64,000 nt of DNA from Dactylorhiza incarnata (Eukaryota > Streptophyta > Magnoliopsida > Asparagales > Orchidaceae): contig JAWHQI010000019.1 of assembly GCA_033032865.1 (NCBI GenBank), forward strand, positions 18,518,001 through 18,582,000. The letters run 5' to 3'. A program made the translations under genes and the position numbers. The notes beneath the pieces were generated by a model. It was not told where the DNA came from, did no database searches, and saw nothing but the letters and a program-made list of their open reading frames with translations. How positions within the stretch are numbered: position 1 is the first letter of the stretch; each line of letters opens with the position of its first letter. Below, piece after piece: positions 20,348 through 31,187 of this stretch.

Positions 20348-21656
20348 TGAAAGTGCACAGTTAACCTCACTAGAATTCTCTAGAGGCGGGTGAATAGAGA
20401 TTTAAAAGTGCTTTGTGCAAAGTTACCAAATATATATATATATGTGTGTAATAATCTCAGAGTTAAGCTTCCCAAACACACTAACAAGAATTAAGTAAAT
20501 AAAGAAAGAAATAGCAAAATGAAAATCACAGCACAACACAAAGAAAAATAGTGGTTCCCCAAACATTGGGTAGTCCACTCTTCTACCCCCTTGGTAGGAA
20601 TTCATTATCTTGTACTGAGTCTTTTGATAAGGAGACTCTTAGAACCAGCCTGAGTCTTTTGATAAGGAGACTCTTAGAACCAGTACAACTGAATTTTTTG
20701 AAGAGAGATTCTAAAAACTCTTTTACACAGTTTAAAAATGAAATGAAGATAAGGAGAAGAAGTAGAAGAAGTAATTTAAACAAGAAAGAATCTTCTTCTA
20801 AGCAAGAAGATTAGAAGCACAAGAAATAGTGAATGAAATCTCTCTTCTATAGTGAGAAGGAGATTGTAGGCCTTTTTCTCTTTCAATGAGAACTATCAGA
20901 GATTGCAGCAGTATGGCTTCAGAAGGAGAAGAAGAAGAAGGCTTGTTGTTGGCTTCAGCACACTATCACTTTTCTCAATTTTGCTCTCTTTTCTCTTGGG
21001 AGCTTTTCCTCTATTTCAAATGGATGGAGTGGATCACTGCTTCTTCATTTCTGCCGACTTCCCTCTTATTTATAGCACTGTTTATTCAAAGAATACTATA
21101 GGAAACTAATCAATTAGCAGTCAGAGAAATAGTAAGTGAGAAAAGATTCCATAATCAATATTTCTATAGAAGGAAAGAGATTATTCTGATTTCAAATAAT
21201 ATTCATAATACACTTAATCAATTTAGCCAAAAATCAATTAGAAGGAAAGACTGATTCAGAACGGCTATAAAAGAATAATATAATTCCATAAGAATCAGAT
21301 CTACAGAAAGAAGGAAAGAGATCTGGCGTGTTTTGAATCTGACATAGAAATCGACGTGGGTCGATTACTTTTTGACGAAAGTGTCGATTTCAGACTGGCT
21401 GGACGTCGAGAGAATAATATGGAAGGTGCGTCGATTAAGATATGTCGACTTCACTAGATGCGTCGACTAGAAGTCAGAGTTACGTCGACATAGATTACGT
21501 TGAATTCTGTTTAGAGTTACTTCGACCCTTTCTGAGAGGAACGCCGACTATACTTCGACGTTGCGTCGAATACTATTCGACGCATATTTACTTAGACTAA
21601 CTTTTCATTCTTAGAATCTACTCATTTAGGGGTTAAGATAAATCACTTCCCCAACA
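20348..21656 (-). repeat. RT5 5' LTR
   Basis: Partner of 14305-15619, with scattered substitutions and a short G run in place of the 24-G tract. The U5 hairpin pair is intact here (AGTCT/AGACT stems of 6 bp including the closing G-C, at 20617-20638 and 20652-20673), with the outer TTGTACTG/CAGTACAA stem at 20610-20617 and 20681-20688. TATA on minus at 21067-21074. Confidence 0.9.
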
Positions 21657-21661
21657 AAGAA

Positions 21662-22737
21662 GAAAATAGCTTCTTAGCAAAGAAGGGCAAGACTCTTAGC
21701 GACAACGACTCAGGGGAGTCAAGCTCGAATGATGAAGCCTATTTTGGGCTTATGGCAGATTCAGATTTGGATAACTACGACACACCTTATGAAGGGAAGG
21801 TAAACTCGCACACTCCTCTTCCTGATTCTGAAACTGGATCCAATGCAAATGAAGGCTATTCTTCAGAGGAAGACTTAGATCTAATGGTTTAGTATAAGGC
21901 TTAACTCCTCTCAAAGATGAAGTCCAACTCTTGAAGGATGAATTAAAAAGCTCCACTGAATTATTAAATCTAAAGGAGAAATTCATAAATGAATTAGAAG
22001 AAAAATTAGGGGTGGAAAGGAAGATAGTTGAAAGCTTCTCAAAACCAAAAACTATTCTTCCAATCATTGATAGATTTTCTACTCCTGCGAAGGGTAGTGG
22101 CCTTGGTCTTGAGGCTGAAAGTAGTAAGGCCGCTAAGAAAAGAGCTGTTAAAGGTAAAGGCAAGGCTGACCAAAATCAAACCCCATTCAAGAAGGTAGTG
22201 TTCCCTACAAACACTTATGATTTTGAGTCCATGTATGTTCACTTTACAAGACCAACTCATGTTGAGTCAAGTAAGGGGAACCAAGGAGGGAGCCGTCCCC
22301 GAAGCCTCGAAACAACTTCTTTCAAGGCACCTTATGAAGAAGTAATCCTCAAGAATCATTGTTTAGTTGTACATGGATCAGCTGCTAAGAAAGCACCAAA
22401 GATCCAATCTATTGTTGCTAAATCTCTTGAAGAGAAGAAGGAGCCATGTGTATGTTGCAACCACGAGGCTTCTACTTCTAAGAATGTTGCTCCTGCTAAA
22501 CTCCCCATTCAAAAGTTAAAACAGGAGAACAAGAGAAGATACAATCGATTTGATTGTTGGTGTTGTGGCAAGAATGGTCACTTCGCCATAGATTATTGGT
22601 TTAACCCCAGAAATTATAAGACTCCACAGGTTAACAATGTAAGATTGACCCCTTGCAATGTTAACACTCCGAGTGGTGTTGATCTAACCAGGAACCTAGG
22701 TCCCAAATCCTTTTGGGTTCCTAAGGGTAATTAATCT
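21662..22737 (+). pseudogene. gag: RT4 gag, C-terminal part
   Basis: Resumes the gag interrupted at 14304 (SFLAKKGKTLSD aligns with RT9). It carries a coiled-coil segment (LKDELKSSTELLNLKEK), a second knuckle CWCCGKNGHFAIDYW in which the last Cys is changed to Tyr, and the end WVPKGN before the stop near 22732. An in-frame stop and a deletion of about 50 codons relative to RT9 lie around 21890-21905. Confidence 0.9.
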
Positions 22738-22746
22738 GTGATTGCA

Positions 22747-24341
22747 AGGGAATCTACTAGAAGTGCGTTCAACTTCTAATTGGAACCTTAGGGCAATTTG
22801 ATAGGTGATGATGAGTAGAGTGCATAGTCACTATGGAAGGGTTAGTGTTGATGTTAAATTGAAGATCTACACTCCCTATAAATTAACCGTAAATCAACCT
22901 TAGTAGTTTAAGAGTAACTGTGAAAGAGGAGATTAAGGAGGGGTAGCAACCAGTAAGATTAAATGTCTTGAGAAAGCGAGGTTTGGTATGTCACCCCATC
23001 TTACCACCAAGTACCGCTGTGAGTCCTTCATAGGGTAGTCCTCGGGAAGTCCAAGATTCACCCTAAATCGTTAAGTATAACTAAATATCAAGTAAAGATT
23101 AATATAAGTAGGAAGACAATGGAATAGGTTAAGCATCATCCCGTAGGGATGAATGGATTGGTTTATGGAGGACTGGTTAGTCCTGAGGGCTAAGGCCTGG
23201 TATGGTCATGATAAGGTATTAGAATAATGGACAGTTTGGTCATACAAGCTGTAGGCTTGGATGATCGAGGTGGTGCATAAATACATTAGTACACGGAGAC
23301 TCTGGAGTGTCCTATAGAGGCGTACGAAAGGTCTAAGCCGGGAGGTGTCAATACTAACCTTGGAGTGGAAGTGTCGGATCCACTGCCTTTGTTCGCCTCA
23401 CGGCAGGTACCTTAGTGATACTCGAAATGTGGGAACTAAAGTTCTTTAAGTAAAAAGTCGAGTGGGTGAGTTGCATAATCATTGCATTTCATAGCATATG
23501 CATGATCGCATATAACAAGATCCTCATCATATAATGCTAGTATGGGGTCCTTTTATATGATGAGTTAATTAAGTAACCTTAACCATAACTTAAAAGTTTA
23601 TATGTGCATTCTAATAAGTTGAGTTACTTTTCTGTGATGGTAGATAGTTGTGTTTGCATTATTTACATATTTCTCTTTTGCTACTGCTCTTTACTTCAAT
23701 GCCTATATAGTAAAACTGCTAGTATAGGTTTACAATATTTGCTTAGTAGAATTTCTAGTATAGATATACATACTTTACACATAATATGATAGTGAGATCT
23801 ATATCACCTGCTTGCTATTCTGCTGTGTATACCTTTTTCCCTTGGTCCTCCCGCCCCATGCCTAGGATTCATGGGGGTGGGGGTGGATGAAACCACTTAG
23901 TCTTTTTGACTAACGGCCGGATGTGGCATAACAACAAGGAGCGCATGGAGCAGGAGCAGCATCAGCAAATCAGGGAGACGGAGCATGATGAGCCACTGCA
24001 GGGCATCACAACACTACCCATTATAGATATGAGTGATTAGTTAATTAGTTTGCTTCTGAGAGTGATTATGTCGTAAGGATATTTGTTTACTAGGCATAAG
24101 CCCTTATCTATTTAGTTGTCTCATTTTGTGGACTCGACTCATGACTATGATATTTATGTGTGATTATGGACTTATTTTGGAATGCTTATTGTACTTCTTT
24201 ACTCTAATGTATTGTGGTCTACATGGATGAAAGAAATAGCCGGTAGGATTGGTGTTTTATAGTGGCGATTAACCCGTGAGTTGGTGTCATCGCAAGGTGG
24301 GGGTTCTATGTGGTAAGACTCAAAAAAAGAGGAGTCTTATA
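22747..24341 (+). repeat. RT6 LTR fragment
   Basis: I see no gene in this stretch. It contains the third copy of the 95-base motif (22966-23064). Its 3' end holds an AAGACTC/GAGTCTT hairpin (24315-24338) just before the primer site. The LTR start is not present or not recognisable. Confidence 0.5.
22966..23064 (+). repeat. 95-base motif, copy 3 (5S-like)
   Basis: Contains ACCCCATC, then AAGTACC, then TAGGGTAGTCCTCGGGAAGT followed by CC. The last part strongly recalls the 3' region of plant 5S rRNA (GGGTGACCTCCTGGGAAGTC, then C). Confidence 0.5.
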
Positions 24342-24344
24342 AAT

Positions 24345-24358
24345 TGGTATCAACTGAC
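24345..24358 (+). other. RT6 primer binding site, degenerate tRNA-iMet type
   Basis: TGGTATCAACTGAC: the first eight bases match and the rest has decayed. Confidence 0.5.
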
Positions 24359-24540
24359 TTTTGATCCCAAGTAAAAGAAGTCCATAAACCATGGGACACC
24401 CTGCTCGAGCTTAGTTTGTGAACAAACTACCAGCGGATACAATGGTGTGTCCGTGTGGGAAATCACACTAATTTTTTCTATTACTAATGAGATTTATCAT
24501 TCCTATTTATAAAACCTTTCTTTTCTTGTGTAAACTCCGG

Positions 24541-25045
24541 CAAACTTCGGTCCTCATGCTGTAGTTCCTTCCCCTCCGACCCCTACTCTATTCAAGCAGT
24601 CAGAACTAGGTCAGACCTTGACGGCCATTCTGGAGGCCTTTACCACACAGCAGACCCCGACCCGGAAGCCGAACCCAGGGTAAAACTGGTTGAGTGCCTT
24701 CCGAGGACACTCCCCCTACTTATATCAGACAGAGACTATAGTGTAGATGGAGGATTATCTAGACACGATTCATGAGATGTTGGTGGGGATACGCTGCCCA
24801 GTTACCATGGTAGTATCTTTGGCAATCTCATCATTGGTGTAGCCTGGGAAGAGGTGGTGGAAGTCCCTCATGGACACAACCAATGATGTATACGAGTTCG
24901 AGGATATCACCTAGGAGGATTACAAGGAGGCATTATTTTAGAACTTTGTGCCAGCCACATCCAAAGATGAGCTAGAGGAGAGATTCCTGTACATGAAGTA
25001 GGCGAGCCGGACGGTGTTGGTGTACCAGAAGGAGTTCTCCCACCT
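24541..25045 (+). pseudogene. gag: RT6 gag fragment (gypsy type)
   Basis: One open frame without indels gives a gypsy gag domain (MEDYLDTIHEML, KRWWKSLMD, YKEALF-NFVP, KDELEERFLYMK). It is interrupted by six stops, five TAG and one TAA, at positions where related gags have Gln or Trp. It ends at AAATTT, where RT7 LTR sequence begins. Confidence 0.8.
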
Positions 25046-26277
25046 TGCAAAATTTAGAAATATCAGAGTAAGAGAAAATACGCGTCATGATGCCACTTCA
25101 TGCAGGAGACAACTGCAGACGTTCAGGCCGGAACCTACTACTTAATTAATCAAAACATGATTGCATGATAGATCAACATTTGAAATTCATTTATTTGAGT
25201 TTGGGGAAGAACTGTGTCTCTCAGTTCGTGGATCAACTAGTCCACCGAGAAAATATAGGTAATTGCAACGGAAAATACTTGATTTAGTTCACTAAAGGTC
25301 CTATATGCACGTGATGACGAGACATAAAGTAAATGATATACACATATCTAGGCGTAGTATAAGTATAGAAAATATCGTTTAGGCAAATTAAAGATAAGGA
25401 TTTCTGTTAAAAAGGATGCAATGAGGATGAAAGAAAAATCCATTTTTATAACTATAATGCACCTAGACATAAGTCATTCCCAGAGAGCAAGTCACACAAG
25501 GTCTAAGAAGTAGTAGCAATTAATTGGCAAGTAAGCTATAAACTATCAAGAGGGCACAACGGGCGTCAACAACCTGACACTAACCCGTTGGCACCATACT
25601 AGCATGTCTGAACACAAGAGAGAAAACTAACCACAACCACCTCGCAGCAGCGGGATGGAACAGCAGCAAAAGAACTCCCGGGGACTCCGGGCTACAGCAC
25701 TAGCAGCTAAGGCTCTAAACCTGAGGCATTCAATAAAACAAAGAACGCCTCAGCAATGGAAAATAAGTGGTAGAAAACCACAAGCAGAAAAGTAAATGAG
25801 GCATAAGGGGTACCAACCCAAGCCATATTTACCGAAAGAACAGCTCCAACAAAGAACTAAGCAAAGCACCAAGTGCGCCAAAATGCCATAAAGAGGAACA
25901 AACAAAGTTCATTTATCTTGTTAGATTATTTAAAGAGACTGATCACCTCAAATTAAACGGGAGCGGTTACTTACCTCCGCCACCCAAGCCAAAAACCCGG
26001 TGTGGGTGTCACTAGACCCAACCACCCAAACACGACTACCGTGCAAGGCTATAGCATTTCCCCCACTGTCCCCCAAACACGTCTACCGTGCAAGGCTAAA
26101 GACAATGGTTCTTATTAATTAAATTCTTATTTAAAACACGGGGCATAGCCTGAGAAATAATCACCAGGATAGGGTCACAAATGAAGTAAGCACTACGCAA
26201 CGATTCATAAGGGTCCAGGGTTCTCACACAAACACAAGAACATAAAGAAATAAGCAAGAGATAATTATGGAAGCAGC

Positions 26278-27045
26278 ACAGGTTTCTTAAGAAAAAAGGA
26301 GTAGACGATAAGGATTTCTCAAGAACTATAAGAGACTACACCGGTCTCTCAAGAAATAAATAGGATCTGAACAAGAATCTCGAGAAATAAAAAGGATCAT
26401 AACCTTGGGCTCTCGAGAGATAAATAGGGTTAGAACATTGATCTATCGAGAATTTAAAGGAGCAAGGACAGCACCTCTCGAGAGATAAAAAGAAAGCAGG
26501 CAAGCACCTCTCGAGAGATTGAAGGAAGCATGCAATACTTCTCGAGAAGAGACAGACGAGAAGGCAGCAGGGAAAAAAAAGAATTCAGGTCGTTCGTCGA
26601 ACATCGTTCGACGAACGCAAGGCTGTTCGTCGAACGTCGTTCGACGAACACACGGGCCTTCGTCGAACGCAGAAGCCTTCGATGAACACAAGACCGTTTG
26701 TCGAACGCGCGTTCGACGAACACCATAACGTTCGTCGAACGCCGTTCGACGAACTCAAGACCGTTCGACGAATTCAATTCCGTTCGTCGAATGCAGGAAA
26801 CAAAGGAAAAAGGGCTGAATTTTTGAGAAATTGTGATTTCTCGAGAAAATTAATGCTACAGCAAAGAAGAAAATAAAACATAAGGCTGATTATCTCGAGA
26901 ATTAAAATGCTACAGGCAGAAAAAGCTGAAGGCTGCTAACTTCTTGAGAATTTAAAGAACTCAGGCAGACTTCTCGAGAAATAAAGGAAATGAGGCAGAA
27001 ATGACATTTTTCGAGAAATATAAAGCATTTCTCGAGAAAGTTAAT
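26278..27045. repeat. RT7 LTR array of CTCGAG-centred palindromes
   Basis: About fifteen cores of the type TTCTCGAGAA or CTCTCGAGAG recur every 30-45 bases, often followed by ATAAA and AGG, on both sides of the CGTTCG array. The 5' LTR has the same array at about 51835-52105. A few cores have decayed to CTCAAG or CTTGAG. Confidence 0.8.
26586..26800. repeat. RT7 LTR palindrome array (CGTTCGTCGAACG)
   Basis: About ten alternating TTCGTCGAACG and CGTTCGACGAAC cores occur, several as back-to-back inverted pairs. The 5' LTR copy is at 52132-52312, cut by RT10. If the TATA at 27529 is used, this array lies in the transcribed part, unlike in the other elements. Confidence 0.8.
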
Positions 27046-27915
27046 CAAACAGCAGGTCAAAATTAAAACAGAATGGGGGAAGTTGTTGACTGTCAAGCAA
27101 ACACTCGAAAATAAACATGCTAGAAGCACATCCAAAATCCATAAATAAGGTAAACAGTCTTCAGGAAAATAAGAAAGAAGGAGGAGAAAGCCACTTGCCT
27201 TAAACCTTTCTAAACTCGAAGAGCGCAGCTCCAAAAGCTATGGATCGGCCAAGAACTCAACAGAGCACAAAATCCTGAAACCTTTCGGGTCGAATAGAGG
27301 AATTAGGTCACTACCAAAACTCCAACAATTCCACGAAACGGGAAAAACTTACAACTAGAACGAAGATCTCGCTGAAAGCTTTCCGAATCTATACACCAAA
27401 AGCGATTCCGACCACTACGTCCTTCGAATTGCCGACCGGGAGCTCCAAGACACTCCGCTCTCGCCTCTCTCGCTAGCGGCTGGTTTGGATCAACAAAGGA
27501 AGAAGAAGAATAGGGAGAGAATTTTAGGTATTTATATAACCCTAAATTTCATATTTAAAAAATTAAATAATTCACCCCTTTTTACTAAAACAGCGAGGAC
27601 GAGCAAAACACCTCTGATTTTCATGAAAATCGCACCTAAACTGAAAATCGGCGCTACGAATCCAACGGCAAAGTCAGAATTGAATTCCGATGTGCCAAAC
27701 TAAGGATAAAGCTTCCCGAAGCTAAATTCTTGACAACTACATAAAATCTTTTCTTCAACTCGAAATGACGCGAAAACTCGCACGCTCGATCTAAATTACA
27801 AACTTTAACTAAGCTAAGGCCCAAAACTAATCCTGACGAGCTGACGTAATGCCCTTACGCCAAAATTACATCACAGTGGCCACGTAAATAATCAACGAAA
27901 ATCAGGGGCGTTACA

Positions 27916-27952
27916 GTCACTCCCCCTAAAAGGAAGTTTCGTCTCGAAACTT
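27916..27952 (-). other. RT7 polypurine tract and adjoining hairpin
   Basis: Minus strand CCTTTTAGGGGGAGTGAC ends at the 3' LTR. Directly upstream is AAGTTTCG-tct-CGAAACTT (27934-27952), a perfect 8-bp hairpin. RT10 has the equivalent with one compensated base pair. Confidence 0.8.
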
Positions 27953-28021
27953 GAAATCCAAAGATCAAGAAAGATACGGAATCAAATCCAAAGATTATCT
28001 GACGGAAGGTTTAACTGAAAA

Positions 28022-29696
28022 CTAAGCGAAGAGGCTAGGATGAGTCTCTCTCAAGGCGGACTCCAGCTCCCATGTTGCGCTTTCGACACCCTGATTCTTC
28101 CAAAGAACCTTAACCATCGGGATCGTCTTCCTCCACAACACACGCTCCTGAGTCTCCAAAATTTGGACATGCTCTTCAACATACAAAAGATTGGGCTGCA
28201 ATACGGGCACTGAATCAAGAACAAGCCGATCACTACGCAGGCACTTCCTCAGCTGACTCACATGAAACACATTGTGACATTTGTGAAGGAAGCAGGTAAA
28301 TCCAATCTATAAGCTGACGCTCCGATGCGTTCAACAATCTGGAAAGGTCCCACATACCGGGGATCCAACGTGTGGTTTCTTCCAAATTTCTTTACGCCCG
28401 ACATCAGAGAAACTTTCAAGAACACTAAGTCACCAACAGCAAACTCAAGATCCAACCTCGGCCCAAAACAAGGGAGTTTGGCAACGCCTCCCATAGAGGG
28501 CCACAAAGGGGGTCATTTGCAAACTCTCCTAATAACTATTATTGTAGGCAAATTCCATCAATCCAAGACCCTTATCCCACGCTCCACCAGGATCTAAAAT
28601 ATAGCACCTTATCATATCTTCCAAAATTTGATTCACTCTTTATGTCTGACCATCAAACTATCTGCTTCAGGTCTTTGTACAATTTCGTGGAACCAGGATG
28701 ATAGGAAAGACTTGAGTCATGCGCTTCACTACAGATCCTTTCCTGAATATCATCCAACACGGGGATACAATATCTACTTCGGTACTTCAATGTATCTTTA
28801 TCATCGATCGAAAAAAAATCCGGTAATTCTCCTCTCTCGGTTCTACTCCGGAGATGCTGCAGATCAGGGTCTTCCTTCTGGAGCAATCTCGTAAGGGTAA
28901 TCCAAGAAGGCTCTTCAGCCTCTATGCTCGAAGGCGTGGTACAGCTACCGACTGAAATATCCATCAACATAAACTCATCCACTAAGGACTGCACAGAAAG
29001 ATTTAAGATATGCGTGATACAGGATATCAACCTCATAATCTGCCACATACTCCAACCATCTATGTTGGCGTAAATTCAGCTCTTTCTGGGTAAAGACATA
29101 CTTCAGACTCTTGTGATCCGTATCAATCTTGCATGACACTCCATATAATAGATGTGTCCAAACCTTAAAGAATAAGCCACTGCAGCAAATTCTAAGTCAT
29201 GCGTAGGGTAATTCCTTTTATGAACTTTCAATTGTCTAGACCCATAAGCAATCACCTTTCCTTCTTGCATCAAAACACATCCTAACCCAAAAAAGAGATG
29301 TGTCCACATAAACAACATACTCTAATCCTCCGATCGGCAAGGCCAACATAAGTGCACTGCACAAACGCCTCATTAATTCCTGAAAGGCTTCTTCGCTATT
29401 ATCGCTCCAAACAAAAATGGTATTCTTCTGGGTAAGCTTAGATAAAGGTGCCGACATCATTGAGAATCCTTGAAAAAATCTCTTGTAGTACCTAGCCAAC
29501 CCTACAAAACTCCTTATCTCCTTAGGCATTGAAGGCATCTCCCAATCCAACACAGCAAAAAAAATCTTAGCGGGGTCTACAGTAATTCCGTCCTTGTCCA
29601 CCACAAGACCCAGAAAGGCGACCTGAGGAATCCAGAACTTGCACTTACTCAGCTTCGCAAACAACTTGTGCTCTCTAAGAGTAGACAATACTAAAC
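28022..29696 (-). pseudogene. pol: RT7 pol, 3' half: end of RT, RNase H, partial integrase, chromodomain-like tail
   Basis: In element order: the last part of reverse transcriptase (KLSKCKFWI, FVGLARYYKRFF) down to about 29330; RNase H remnants ([20 protein letters not shown]) at 29103-29318; the integrase zinc-binding His pair region (SSLSYHPGSTKLYKDL) near 28660; then an abrupt jump to DGQT-RVNQILEDMI near 28640. The integrase catalytic core is therefore deleted. The end (28022-28506) has FAVGDLVFLKVS and a tail with IPMVKVLWKNQGVESATWEL, typical of the chromodomain region of Tekay elements. Several frameshifts and stops. RT8 is inserted at 29702. Confidence 0.85.
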
Positions 29697-29701
29697 GTAA
29701 A

Positions 29702-31187
29702 TGATGCGTATTCGGCAAGTGCACCGGTCGCTGTCAAGTAATAAAATTGGGAATAGCTTCCCCGAATATCATCTCTCAAGGAATGCAGGTTCTGGTGAAC
29801 GAAACGTGTGGTGAATCGATCATTATACGTGCGAATAAAGGAAAAACAAGGGCATTGATTTTGGGTTTCCTAAGCTAGTGCAGAAAAGAGAAATGCGGGT
29901 CAAAACTCCACTTCGCAAGGCGAGGTGGATGCAACGGCCGCGATGCCGTGTTTCGGGAGGCCCGTGGATGGAAAGTAACTATGACGGGTGAGGATCGCAC
30001 ACACCTCTTCTCCAAGCAACACCACTAGCAATTGCTAGGGCTTCACACACAACAAATCTCAGAAAAACACAGCAAAGAAAGTGCTATTCTCGCACCACCG
30101 CATCATTGCACATGAACATCACAAAAGATTTATAACATGAAGCTAAATGATAGTTCATTACAACAACACAAGGAAAACACAAACATAAAGTTTAGAGAAG
30201 TCCAATAGGAAGAAATCGCCGCGGCTTGGGTTCTCGGCCAGAATGAGAGGTTGTCGGGCTCTCTCCGGGCTCGGCCCTCAGATGGTGTGCTGATTCGATG
30301 GAGGCTGTAACCGCTCCAAAGACCTACAGCTCTTCTATTGCTTCCCACGATGAGGAATAATTGAGCACTTGGCGGAGGATGCTTGCTAACACTCCCGAAT
30401 GGAAGGATGGTGGTGGAAAACGCCGGAAAATGGCCTGTGGAGGTGAAGGACAAGCCTTCAGACCTCAGGAATGGCAGGAAGGACATAGTTTCCCACTCCC
30501 CTCTCTGCTCTCCCCGCTCTCTACGATGTAATCTGTATTTTATACTAAACAAGAAGAAAAATGGTCACGCACGGTCGAACGCACGACCGTGCGTGAACCG
30601 TGCGTGAACCGTGCGCTATTAAATGATAAAATCAGACTTGAGGGAGACACAGCGCCGCCCGTGCGTTTTACTCACGCACAGGCAAATCTGCCCGTGCGTA
30701 CAAACGCACGGGTAAATTCAGAATGACCAAAAACATGGAGAACACAGGCCAACCATGCGTTTTACTCACGCACGGGTAAATCCGCCCGTACGTAAAACGC
30801 ACGACTAAATTCAAATCGATCATTTTCTGCCCAGATCAGAGCGCACGACCGCAACAGCCCGTGCGTCAAGGAAAACGCACGACCGTGTGTTTCACACAGT
30901 CATGAATTCTGGCAGAAAACTGGATATATGATAATCCGACAACCTGCATACAAGATAAAAATAGCTGGGAATACACCTCCAGCACCAGATAATCATAGAG
31001 AAATGGAAAGGGAGCACCATGTTCTTACCCCCAATAACAAGGAGCGCAAATGCACACCGAAACGGGCCTAAGAGTGCACCTATCATGGAATAACCAATAT
31101 GAATGAAAACATGCCTAAAGTGTAGTGCATAGACTAGATAATCGGCCCAGATGAGTCCATAAATGTGTATATAAATGGGACTCATCA
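29702..31187 (-). repeat. RT8 3' LTR
   Basis: Ends TGATGAGTCCCATTTATA (outer, minus strand) and GAATACGCATCA (inner). TATA-like TATAAAATA on minus near 30536. Partner 34709-36191 is similar, with scattered substitutions and small indels. Confidence 0.93.
30565..30895. repeat. RT8 U3 palindrome array (CGCACGACCGTGCG), 3' LTR
   Basis: Interleaved CGCACGACCGTGCG and GTGCGTTTTACTCACGCAC stems recur upstream of the TATA-like box. The second copy is at 35578-35905. It differs in sequence from the RT1/RT10/RT11 module although RT8 is closest to RT1 and RT11 elsewhere. Confidence 0.8.

Larger units (their letters stand above)
14305..21656 (-). mobile_element. RT5: Sirevirus derivative with gag and downstream ORF but no pol
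   Basis: Complete insertion of 7352 bp with two LTRs (14305-15619 and 20348-21656), an iMet primer site, a polypurine tract and a perfect 5-bp duplication aagaa (14300-14304 and 21657-21661). On the minus strand the order is gag (20217-17958), a spacer of under 400 bases, the Sirevirus-type additional ORF (17575-15795), then the 3' LTR. Protease, integrase, reverse transcriptase and RNase H are absent with no trace between gag and the additional ORF. Confidence 0.9.
11377..22746 (+). mobile_element. RT4: Sirevirus-type Copia element, truncated after gag and split by RT5
   Basis: It has a 5' LTR (11377-13124), an iMet primer site and a large gag with two zinc knuckles. The gag is close to the RT9 gag in sequence, including its N-terminus and the C-terminal WVPKGN. 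RT5 is inserted inside gag. Homology to RT9 stops about 10 bases after the gag stop, at 22746, so pol and the 3' LTR are deleted at the junction with RT6. It lies in the RT3 3' LTR. Confidence 0.85.
22747..25045 (+). mobile_element. RT6: decayed gypsy remnant, LTR part plus gag fragment
   Basis: LTR-like sequence (22747-24341), a degenerate iMet primer site (24345) and a gag fragment all read on +. Both ends are lost: the left joins truncated RT4 and the right joins the shortened RT7 LTR. Parts resemble RT2 in reverse. Confidence 0.6.
25046..27915 (-). repeat. RT7 3' LTR (outer end truncated)
   Basis: Minus strand starts TGTAACGCCCC at 27915. The outer 25 or so bases present in the 5' LTR (TGTCACAACCCGC at 50575) are missing here; homology begins at AATTTAGAAATATC. 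TATA-like TATATAAATA on minus at 27529-27538. It contains the CTCGAG-centred array and the CGTTCGTCGAACG array. Confidence 0.85.

Noticed and set aside
20221..20370. Ile-Tyr repeat protein upstream of RT5 gag
   Set aside because: Produced by the (TA)22 microsatellite in the leader; the real gag ATG is at 20217.
26278..27045. Heat-shock elements in the RT7 LTR
   Set aside because: Cores read TTCTCGAG, not TTCnnGAA with intact GAA, and the 30-45 base spacing does not fit HSE trimers.
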